Part shown: piece after piece, positions 25,724-33,001 of the stretch | How the letters are laid out: each line of letters opens with the position of its first letter | Position numbering within the stretch: position 1 is the first letter of the stretch | DNA from: Bacteroides cutis | GTDB taxonomy: Bacteria > Bacteroidota > Bacteroidia > Bacteroidales > Bacteroidaceae | Assembly (NCBI RefSeq): GCF_900241005.1 | Contig: NZ_OEST01000001.1 | Span: 930,001-994,000, forward strand | Reading direction: 5' to 3' | DNA: 64,000 nucleotides | Made by a program: the position numbers and the translations under genes | Notes under the pieces: generated by a model | Database searches by the model: none | The model's input: only the letters and a program-made list of their open reading frames with translations | Told to the model about the DNA's origin: nothing

Positions 25724-26353
25724 TTAGAATGCAATACCGATACGTAAGCCTAAGTTGTTCATACCGTCTACACTGTAAGTGAAGAGGTCACCTTTGTTTG
25801 TTGCGTAGCTATAGTAGGCAGCGAAGTGTAACCCCGGTCCGTAAGCCCATGGATAAACGTTAAAGCCGATTTCTGGAGATACATAGAAACCCCATGTATT
25901 GGTATGGGCTTCAAATACGTTGAAAGCTGACTTCAACTGTGCATATTGTGCGCCCAGTTTTACACCTAGATATGGTTGGAAAGCACCACCGCGATTCCAT
26001 TGATAACGGGAAGCAAGACCGAAGGGTAATTGGAATACAGTATGTTGTTGGTCGGTATTCAAACTACCTCCTTCACCTATGGGAAGAGTCTGACGACCTA
26101 CATATTCGTGATTACTATGATAAGCGAGGAAACCTCCTAACGCTATATTGGGAGTCAGAAAGTAACCACCTTCAAAGCTCATTCCCCATCCACTGCCTTT
26201 ATCTGCAAAGTTGTTGTTTAAGGGAAAGTTGAATTGCCAATCGATGTTGGCATAACCGTTATCGGTCATCTGTGCCTTTACCGGCATGGTGAAGACTAAC
26301 ACGAGGGCGGCAACCGCCATTACCCTCAAAGATATATATTTTAATGTTTTCAT
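25724..26353 (-). CDS. Outer-membrane beta-barrel protein, function unknown
   Basis: A 209-residue exported protein. Signal peptide MKTLKYISLRVMAVAALVLV with cleavage near VKAQ. The mature part is a run of amphipathic strands rich in Gly and aromatic residues (WGMSFEGGYFLTPNIALGGF, AFQPYLGVKLGAQYAQL) and ends in LGLRIGIAF, a typical C-terminal aromatic barrel signal. It resembles the small eight-stranded OmpA/OmpW-like barrels of Bacteroides. It follows the DUF4136 lipoprotein gene by 63 nt on the same strand and may be co-transcribed. No specific substrate can be assigned. Confidence 0.7.
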   Translation of the reverse strand: MKTLKYISLRVMAVAALVLVFTMPVKAQMTDNGYANIDWQFNFPLNNNFADKGSGWGMSFEGGYFLTPNIALGGFLAYHSNHEYVGRQTLPIGEGGSLNTDQQHTVFQLPFGLASRYQWNRGGAFQPYLGVKLGAQYAQLKSAFNVFEAHTNTWGFYVSPEIGFNVYPWAYGPGLHFAAYYSYATNKGDLFTYSVDGMNNLGLRIGIAF

Positions 26354-26416
26354 ACTTGTTCTTATTTAAAAAATTCAACGACAGCTATTCTTATATGACA
26401 GAAAATGTCAACAATC

Positions 26417-27070
26417 TTATCTGGGTTGTGCATTCATATTGTTGAGATAGGTAGACTGGGTGAAAGCTTGGTTTACACCTTCTACAGCCATCTTTGTATT
26501 TACAGAGGTAGAACCACTCAATAGTCCGCTCATGTAACTGGTCCACAGAACAGGAAGTTTCTCGCTTTGACCTTGAGGAGCGTTAAGGTTTAACAATTCG
26601 GTGATGAAGGAACCGGTGCTATAAGAATAGTTAACGGCATACGGATAATACCAGCCACCCCAGTTGCCCCAATAAGGAGTATCCCAGTAACCCGGATAAT
26701 TCCACCACCATTCAGGACGTCCGTAGTCAGTGAAGTAGTAAGTGCTCTTCACATAGCTAACTTGTAATCCGAGGTCGGCTTCCTCACGGTCTTCTACACG
26801 AATATAGCCGCGGTTATTCATATTTGTAACGTAGGCGCTGAGAATTTCTTGTGCACTTTCGTCTTTCCAATATTCGGCTTCTTTTCTGCTGCCGATCACG
26901 AGAATACTGTCCGGCAAGTAGTAAGTTTCAAAGGTTTTGAAATCTGCCTTCTTGTCATAATTGGTATAAACCAGATACTTATTGTCTAGCTTATCCATGT
27001 CAGGGTCTTTCTCGCAAGATACGAATGCGACTGCGAAGACCGCTAATAATAAGGGAATAAATTTCTTCAT
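26417..27070 (-). CDS. DUF4136-type lipoprotein
   Basis: A 217-residue lipoprotein. Signal MKKFIPLLLAVFAVAFVSC with Cys-Glu-Lys-Asp after the cleavage site. The acidic residues after the cysteine may act as a surface-export signal (inference). The body has the DUF4136 pattern: DKKADFKTFETYYLPDSI, then a middle region with NMNNRGYIRVEDREEADLGL and a Trp/Tyr/Pro-rich loop (EWWWNYPGYWDTPYWGNWGG). Function unknown. It is the upstream gene of a two-gene leftward unit with the beta-barrel protein. Confidence 0.75.
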   Translation of the reverse strand: MKKFIPLLLAVFAVAFVSCEKDPDMDKLDNKYLVYTNYDKKADFKTFETYYLPDSILVIGSRKEAEYWKDESAQEILSAYVTNMNNRGYIRVEDREEADLGLQVSYVKSTYYFTDYGRPEWWWNYPGYWDTPYWGNWGGWYYPYAVNYSYSTGSFITELLNLNAPQGQSEKLPVLWTSYMSGLLSGSTSVNTKMAVEGVNQAFTQSTYLNNMNAQPR

Positions 27071-27182
27071 ACTTCTATAATTGTTTAGGTTAAATATTAA
27101 TTCCTGCCCTATGGTACCTTAGGCTTTTGAGAAAAAACAAGATAGAATGTGAAAAGTTCACGAGAGGATATGTTAAAAGTAA

Positions 27183-27218
27183 AAAGTGGCAAGATCACCT
27201 TTGTCATCTTACCACTTT
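27183..27218 (-). terminator. Terminator of the AKR-GH97 operon
   Basis: Arms AAAGTGGCAAGAT (27183-27195) and ATCTTACCACTTT (27206-27218) pair with one mismatch. On the minus strand a T-rich tract (TTACTTTTAAC) follows. It begins 7 nt past the GH97 stop. A second GCCACTTT copy at 27219-27226 overlaps the gene end. Confidence 0.7.
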
Positions 27219-27224
27219 GCCACT

Positions 27225-29279
27225 TTATTGTCTTTTTTGTATGATTGCTGTCCATCCGCCACCTGGAGCCATATATATACTTAATTTATCACTTGCTTTC
27301 ACCGTACGTTTTTCTTTACGGTAATCGGTAGCTTCACGGTCGGCATTTATTCCATCGGAAAAAATTTCTGCTTCATAGTTACCTTCTCTAAGGAAAGAAA
27401 GGTCGATGGTATATTTGCGGGGTGTCCAGTTAGTCATTGCGCCTATATACCATGTATCTCCGCTTCTTCGTGCCAGAGCAATATGTTCACCAACCTCTCC
27501 GGCTAACGCTATTGTCTCGTCAAAAACAGTCGGTACTTTAGCTATAAAATCGGTACATTCCTGCTCTTTCATATATTTACTGGGACTGTCTGCCAGCATT
27601 TGTAACGGTGCCTCAAACACAGTGTACATAGCCATTTGATGCACCCGTGTACCTTGGCTCATAGGATGGTCGTTGATGGCGCGGAAAGTACTGCGGGTAG
27701 CGTTTGTCATAGCTCCCGGAGTGTAATCCATCGGTCCTGCAAGTTGCCGCAAATAAGGGGCGGTAACGTCATAACGGGGAAAATCATGGAGAGGAACATT
27801 GTTTACGATGGGTTCCCATTTGGCGTTTTCCAATCCTTTCACACCTTCAAAATTAAGTATATTGGGATAAGCACGTTGGATACCGTAAGGTTTTAGCCCA
27901 TGCAGGTCTAGAAGTAGTTTATTGTTGGCTGCACAAACGGCTATTTGCTCTACGGATTCTATGACAGGTTGGTCATCACGGTCGAAGAAGTCGATTTTGA
28001 AACCTTTGATACCCATATTGGCGTAGTAAGCAAATGATTGTTCCATATTGGTAATGGCATTTCGCCAGCTTGACCAGAGAATAATACCGATTCCTTTCTG
28101 TTTTCCATAGTTAACGAGCTCTTCCAAATTGATATCCGGATTTAAATCCTCCAGAAGTGATTCTTTTCCACTCCAACCTTCATCGATGATGATATATTCC
28201 AACTTATTGGCAGCGGCAAAGTCAATGAAAGCCTTATAGGTTGGAGTATTCATGCCTGCTTTGAAATCTACTCCGGTCAGGTTGCAGGTATTCCACCAGT
28301 CCCAAGCTACTTTCCCGGGTTTTATCCACGAGGTATCGGCTAAGCGGCAGGTGGGAGCAAGTCGTTGTGCCATGTCATTATCAGCTAGTTGTGTGTCCTT
28401 TTCGGTGACGAGTACAACCCGCCAGGGGAAAGTACGGCGTGCATTGTTGGAAGAAGATGCTTCCCGTGCCGTACCGGGGATGCGCGCTATATAATCTGCG
28501 CGTTTGGTCGGTATACGGTTTAATCGGTTATGCCCGCCGATGGTTTCCTGTAGCGGGTAGGGGGCGAAGGTTGCCTGTAATCCGGTTGGTGTTCGGTTGT
28601 TCCGGATAAGAAACATACCCGGATAAACTTCTACTCCGGCTTCCATAATAATGGCTTTCTTCCCTTTTCCCAAATCGACCATTAGCGGAGTAGTGGCAAG
28701 CGAATCGGCAACCATTTCTGACAACTTGCTTTCATCGTAGTAAGACTCGAAAGAATAGCAATAGCGCTCTCCGTTTCGGTTATCATTAATGTAAGGGATA
28801 AATGCTTTGTAATCTTTATTGAAGTTGAACTCAGCCGTTTCACTTTTCACGAGGAACGGTTCCGCACGGTTAGAGATAAACCGGTAGGCAGCACCATCGT
28901 CATAAACCCGGAACTGAACGCTATATCCTCCTTTGCATTTAAGGGTCAGCTCATTATATATATCTTCCACACTTGCCTTTTTATAGAAAGGAGTGGTGAA
29001 AGTACTCTTGATGGATTTGCGCTCTGCCCGTGACACTTTCATGCTTTTGCCAAAAGTCATTTCTTTTCCCGTAGCTCTCATCTCCTGACCTTGCATGGCA
29101 ATTACCGATGGTTGCAAGACGCCGGTACCGTCATGGTCTATCTTCCAATTCAGTGTCTCGCCTACATTCACGGTGACAACCAACTTGCCGTTGGGAGATT
29201 TTACATTATATTCTTGGGCTCCGACTATACTTAAACAGGCGAAAAGTAAATAAAGAACTGTAATGCCGGTATTTCTCAT
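27225..29279 (-). CDS. GH97 glycoside hydrolase, probable retaining alpha-galactosidase
   Basis: Periplasmic enzyme of 684 residues: signal peptide (MRNTGITVLYLLFACLSIVG, then AQE), N-terminal beta-supersandwich (about 25-290), TIM barrel with YIIIDEGWSGKESLLEDLNP (about 370) and KGFKIDFFDRDDQP (about 430), and C-terminal beta domain. GH97 has inverting alpha-glucosidases such as SusB with a glutamate base, and retaining alpha-galactosidases with an Asp nucleophile at the KIDF-type position. Here Asp430 occupies that place, so alpha-galactosidase is favoured. This suits removal of galactose side groups from galacto(gluco)mannan. It is the second gene after the aldo/keto reductase (9-nt gap) and is controlled from the operator at 30381-30397. 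Confidence 0.88.
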   Translation of the reverse strand: MRNTGITVLYLLFACLSIVGAQEYNVKSPNGKLVVTVNVGETLNWKIDHDGTGVLQPSVIAMQGQEMRATGKEMTFGKSMKVSRAERKSIKSTFTTPFYKKASVEDIYNELTLKCKGGYSVQFRVYDDGAAYRFISNRAEPFLVKSETAEFNFNKDYKAFIPYINDNRNGERYCYSFESYYDESKLSEMVADSLATTPLMVDLGKGKKAIIMEAGVEVYPGMFLIRNNRTPTGLQATFAPYPLQETIGGHNRLNRIPTKRADYIARIPGTAREASSSNNARRTFPWRVVLVTEKDTQLADNDMAQRLAPTCRLADTSWIKPGKVAWDWWNTCNLTGVDFKAGMNTPTYKAFIDFAAANKLEYIIIDEGWSGKESLLEDLNPDINLEELVNYGKQKGIGIILWSSWRNAITNMEQSFAYYANMGIKGFKIDFFDRDDQPVIESVEQIAVCAANNKLLLDLHGLKPYGIQRAYPNILNFEGVKGLENAKWEPIVNNVPLHDFPRYDVTAPYLRQLAGPMDYTPGAMTNATRSTFRAINDHPMSQGTRVHQMAMYTVFEAPLQMLADSPSKYMKEQECTDFIAKVPTVFDETIALAGEVGEHIALARRSGDTWYIGAMTNWTPRKYTIDLSFLREGNYEAEIFSDGINADREATDYRKEKRTVKASDKLSIYMAPGGGWTAIIQKRQ

Positions 29280-29288
29280 GTTGCTTTC

Positions 29289-30290
29289 TTATTTTAGAAT
29301 TCGATTAATCGTTTCCAGTTCTTCTGTTGAGAACGTTGTATTTTCAATGGCTTTCAAATTATCTGCCAATTGCCCTACCGAACTTGCTCCGATAATGACA
29401 GATGTCACCATTTCGTCTTTCAAAATCCATGCAAGCGCCATTTCCGCGAGTGTTTGCCCGCGTTGGTACGCTACTTCATTCAGGGCTTTTATCTTTTTCA
29501 GGACCTCATCGGTCAATGCTTCTTTTTTCAGAAAAGCACCCTTTGCCATACGGGAGTCTTCAGGAATGCCATTCAGATAACGGTTTGTCAGCAGTCCTTG
29601 TGCCAGTGGTGAAAAAGCGATGAAGCCTGTACCGTTTCCTTTGGCTTGTTGCAAGATACCTTCTGTCTCCGGTTCACGGTTAAACATATTGTATTTACCT
29701 TGATAGAGCAGGCAGTGTACATCCCGCTTCTTCAGATAGCGATAGGCAAATTCGGCTTTATCTTTGGGATATTTGGAAATGCCTATGTATAGTGCTTTCC
29801 CTTGCCGCACAATGTCTACCAAAGTCTGGAGGGTTTCTTCAAGCGGTGTATTCGGGTCATAGCGGTGAGTATAGAAAATATCCACATATTCCAGGTTCAT
29901 GCGTTTCAAACTTTGGTTGAGGCTACTCATCAGCGATTTACGTGATCCCCAGTCACCGTAAGGGCCGGGCCACATTTCATGTCCTGCTTTGGAGGAGATA
30001 AACAGTTCGTCCCGATAAGGCATAAATGATTTTTTCATAATCATTCCGAATGTCTCCTCAGCCGAACCGAAGGAAGGGCCGTAATTATTGGCGAGGTCGA
30101 AATGCGTGATACCACGGTCGAATGCATAGTGGGCCATAGCTTGTGAATTGGCAAATGTATTCACATCGCCGAAATTGTGCCATAGGCCTAATGAAATTTC
30201 AGGTAAGAGGATACCACTTTTCCCGCAACGGCGATACTTCATTCCGCAATCATATCTCTGGGGAGCAGGAGAATAAATAGGATTTATCAT
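29289..30290 (-). CDS. Aldo/keto reductase (YghZ/MgrA type)
   Basis: Cytoplasmic NADPH-dependent reductase with a TIM-barrel AKR fold, 333 residues from the ATG at 30290 (MINPIYSPAPQRYD); a TTG 24 nt upstream is less likely. The catalytic tetrad is seen as FDLANNYGP (Asp and Tyr), ISSKAGH (Lys region) and FYTHRYDP (His). The closest subgroup is YghZ, which reduces L-glyceraldehyde-3-phosphate and methylglyoxal. Presence in a mannan PUL is unusual; it is the first gene of the leftward PUL operon and has the shared operator. A role in detoxifying or reducing sugar-derived aldehydes is a guess. Confidence 0.85.
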   Translation of the reverse strand: MINPIYSPAPQRYDCGMKYRRCGKSGILLPEISLGLWHNFGDVNTFANSQAMAHYAFDRGITHFDLANNYGPSFGSAEETFGMIMKKSFMPYRDELFISSKAGHEMWPGPYGDWGSRKSLMSSLNQSLKRMNLEYVDIFYTHRYDPNTPLEETLQTLVDIVRQGKALYIGISKYPKDKAEFAYRYLKKRDVHCLLYQGKYNMFNREPETEGILQQAKGNGTGFIAFSPLAQGLLTNRYLNGIPEDSRMAKGAFLKKEALTDEVLKKIKALNEVAYQRGQTLAEMALAWILKDEMVTSVIIGASSVGQLADNLKAIENTTFSTEELETINRILK

Positions 30291-30352
30291 ATTGATATTT
30301 TTTAAATTGAACAATTTGAATACTCAGTCATCCGTAAAGAATGACGATGTGA

Positions 30353-30397
30353 CAAAAATAGGGAATTTCCTCGAAATCCACTTCTTTTTATTTATCC
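30353..30397 (-). promoter_or_regulatory. AKR-GH97 promoter with PUL operator half-site
   Basis: The minus strand reads GGATAAA at its upstream end (30397-30391), within the 17-nt operator position 30381-30397. A 20-nt spacer follows, then the -7 box TATTTTTG (30353-30360). The distance is the same as at the other PUL promoters. Only the GGATAAA half is well conserved (10 of 17 overall). Confidence 0.5.
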
Positions 30398-30451
30398 AAA
30401 TGTGATAGATAACAACTAATACGGTGGATTGAAACAAATGATACTAAAATT

Positions 30452-30496
30452 GGATAAAATAATGCTATCCGATATCTTTCAAAGCGGTTATCTTTG
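30452..30496 (+). promoter_or_regulatory. GH3-GH2 promoter with PUL operator
   Basis: Operator GGATAAAATAATGCTAT (30452-30468), 13 of 17 matches to the copy before GH26, a 20-nt spacer, and TATCTTTG (30489-30496). An extra inverted motif ATGATACT lies upstream at 30438-30445. No TTTG is present at -33, as expected for an activator-dependent promoter. Confidence 0.65.
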
Positions 30497-30517
30497 CAAA
30501 ACAAAAGTTTAATATCA

Positions 30518-32821
30518 ATGAAAAACAAATTAATCATTATAGCGATGGTAACTTGCTTGGCATCTTGCGGCGGTAACAAGACAGAAGTATACAAAAATTC
30601 CGCAGCTCCTGTGAAAGATAGAATAGAAGACCTCCTCGGAAGAATGACGCTGGAAGAGAAAGTCGGTCAGATGAACCAGTTTGTCGGTTTGGAACATATT
30701 AAGGCAAACAGTGCCGTGATGACTGAGGAAGAACTGAAAAATAACACGGCAAATGCTTTTTATCCCGGTATTACGGAAGAAGACGTGGCAGCGTGGACAG
30801 AACAGGGGCTGATAGGTTCTTTCTTACATGTGCTTACTATCGAAGAAGCCAACTATCTGCAATCTCTTGCCATGAAGAGCCGTTTACAAATTCCCATCAT
30901 TTTCGGTATCGATGCCATTCATGGTAATGCCAATGCGCCGGATAACACAGTATATCCCACGAATATAAACCTTGCTTGTTCTTTCGATACGCTGATGGCT
31001 TACAAGATAGCCCGCCAGACCGCCAAGGAAATGCGTGCCATGAATATGCATTGGACGTTCAATCCTAATGTGGAAGTAGCACGCGATACCCGTTGGGGAC
31101 GCGTGGGTGAAACGTATGGTGAAGATCCTTATCTGGTAACATTAATGGGTGTACAGTCTGTCAGGGGATATCAGGGAAACTTAGATAGCGACGAGGACGT
31201 ATTGGCATGTATCAAGCACTTTGTCGGCGGCAGCGAGCCTATTAATGGCACAAACGGTTCTCCGGCAGATTTGTCCGAGCGAACCTTACGTGAAGTCTTC
31301 TTTCCGCCTTTTGAAGCGGGAGTGAAGGCAGGTGCTTTATCTTTGATGACGGCTCATAATGAATTAAACGGTGTACCTTGCCATAGTAACGAATGGCTGA
31401 TGACCGATGTGCTTCGCGGTGAATGGAAATTTCCCGGTTTTGTAGTAAGCGACTGGATGGATATCGAGCATATTCACGACCTGCATGCCACAGCCGAGAA
31501 TATCAAGGAGGCTTTCTATCAATCTATCATGTCGGGCATGGATATGCACATGCATGGTATCCACTGGAATGAGATGGTGGTAGAACTGGTGAAAGAAGGC
31601 CGTATTCCGGAAGCTCGGATTGATGAATCCGTACGCCGTATTCTTGATATCAAGTTTCGTTTGGGACTGTTTGAGAAACCATACGCCGATGAAACTGAGA
31701 GCCTAAAAATCCGCCTTTGCGATGAACATCGCCAAACGGCTCTCGAAGCGGCCCGTAATGGAATTGTCCTTTTGAAAAATGACGGTGTACTGCCGCTGGA
31801 TGCTTCTAAATATAAAAAGGTGATGGTGACCGGTATCAATGCCGATGACCAGAATATTCTTGGTGACTGGAGTGCACCGGAGAAACCGGAGAATGTAACG
31901 ACTATCCTTGAAGGCTTGAAGATGATAGCTCCCGATACGCAATTTGATTTTGTAGACCAAGGGTGGGACCCGCGCAATATGAACCCCGAAAAGGTAGCCG
32001 AAGCTGCTGCTCATGCCAGGAATGCGGATCTGAATATTGTTGTTGCCGGTGAATATATGATGCGTTTCCGCTGGAACGACCGTACGGACGGTGAGGATAC
32101 GGATCGTTCTGATATCGACCTTGTTGGTTTGCAGAACGAATTGATAGAAAAGGTTGCCGCTTCCGGTAAGCCGACTATCCTCGTATTGGTAAATGGGCGT
32201 CCGCTGGGAGTACAGTGGGCAGCCGAGCACTTGCCCGCCATTGTGGAAGCGTGGGCTCCGGGTATGCAAGGAGGGCAGGCTGTGGCAGAAATCCTATATG
32301 GTAAAGTAAATCCTTCTGCCAAGCTGGCTATAACAATACCACATAGTGTCGGACAGCTTCAGATGATTTATAATCATAAACCTTCCCAGTATTTCCATCC
32401 ATATGTTGCCGGTAAACCGAGTACGCCGCTTTATCCGTTTGGTCATGGACTGTCCTATACCACCTATAAATATGAAGATTTGAAGTTGTCGCAGCAAGAA
32501 ATCAGTAAGGACGGCAGTGTGGATGTCAGCGTAAAGGTTACGAATACAGGCGATCGTGATGGCGTGGAGATTGTACAACTGTATATTCGTGATAAGTTCA
32601 GTTGCGTCACCCGTCCTGTAAAAGAGCTGAAAGACTTTGCTCGTGTGGCTTTGAAAGCCGGTGAAAGTAAAACGGTAAACTTTAAGATAACTCCCGATAA
32701 ACTCGCATTTTATGATATCAAGATGAATAAGATTGTAGAGCCGGGTGAGTTCATTGTTATGGTTGGTGCTTCTTCGGATGACAAGGATTTGCTGAAAGAG
32801 ACGTTTGTGGTTAAATACTAA
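30518..32821 (+). CDS. GH3 beta-glucosidase lipoprotein (BglX-like)
   Basis: Exo-acting beta-glycosidase of 767 residues. The ATG at 30518 gives MKNKLIIIAMVTCLASCGGN, a lipoprotein signal; an in-frame ATG upstream lacks this and overlaps the -7 box. The GH3 N-domain nucleophile Asp312 is in VVSDWMD, with IKHFVGGSEP and RDTRWGRVGETYGEDP as family landmarks. The C-terminal GH3 domain and a fibronectin-III-like domain (about 670-767) complete the BglX layout. The residues after the lipobox cysteine are not acidic (CGGNKTE), so it probably faces the periplasm. In the PUL it would remove terminal glucose from cello- or gluco-manno-oligosaccharides. Confidence 0.92.
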   Translation: MKNKLIIIAMVTCLASCGGNKTEVYKNSAAPVKDRIEDLLGRMTLEEKVGQMNQFVGLEHIKANSAVMTEEELKNNTANAFYPGITEEDVAAWTEQGLIGSFLHVLTIEEANYLQSLAMKSRLQIPIIFGIDAIHGNANAPDNTVYPTNINLACSFDTLMAYKIARQTAKEMRAMNMHWTFNPNVEVARDTRWGRVGETYGEDPYLVTLMGVQSVRGYQGNLDSDEDVLACIKHFVGGSEPINGTNGSPADLSERTLREVFFPPFEAGVKAGALSLMTAHNELNGVPCHSNEWLMTDVLRGEWKFPGFVVSDWMDIEHIHDLHATAENIKEAFYQSIMSGMDMHMHGIHWNEMVVELVKEGRIPEARIDESVRRILDIKFRLGLFEKPYADETESLKIRLCDEHRQTALEAARNGIVLLKNDGVLPLDASKYKKVMVTGINADDQNILGDWSAPEKPENVTTILEGLKMIAPDTQFDFVDQGWDPRNMNPEKVAEAAAHARNADLNIVVAGEYMMRFRWNDRTDGEDTDRSDIDLVGLQNELIEKVAASGKPTILVLVNGRPLGVQWAAEHLPAIVEAWAPGMQGGQAVAEILYGKVNPSAKLAITIPHSVGQLQMIYNHKPSQYFHPYVAGKPSTPLYPFGHGLSYTTYKYEDLKLSQQEISKDGSVDVSVKVTNTGDRDGVEIVQLYIRDKFSCVTRPVKELKDFARVALKAGESKTVNFKITPDKLAFYDIKMNKIVEPGEFIVMVGASSDDKDLLKETFVVKY

Positions 32822-32866
32822 TTTAGGGGCGTAGCGCCCCGGCAAGGTTTCCGTTCGGATGATAAC

Positions 32867-32952
32867 ATTTTAGGCGCGGATTTCGCGGATTAATAGGCAA
32901 TGATTACATAAGAGAAAAAAATCGTGTAATCCGCGAAATCCGCGCCTAAAAT
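32867..32952. repeat. 26-bp perfect inverted repeat between GH3 and GH2
   Basis: Left arm 32867-32892 and right arm 32927-32952 are exact reverse complements, with core GGCGCGGATTTCGCGGATTA, around a 34-nt spacer. A second short hairpin GGGGCG-TAG-CGCCCC lies just upstream (32826-32840). There is no T-run after the right arm and no transposase. It lies in the spacer of a probable two-gene transcript and could set mRNA stability, attenuation or be a mobile-element remnant. Confidence 0.85.
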
Positions 32953-33001
32953 AATATCACAACGCTACACCGCTAAATTCCCATTTGTAAGTTTAATGTC
33001 A

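Noticed and set aside
32988..32995. TAAGTTTA as the GH2 promoter -7 box
   Set aside because: One base off consensus and it runs into the ATG, leaving no leader; co-transcription with GH3 is more likely.
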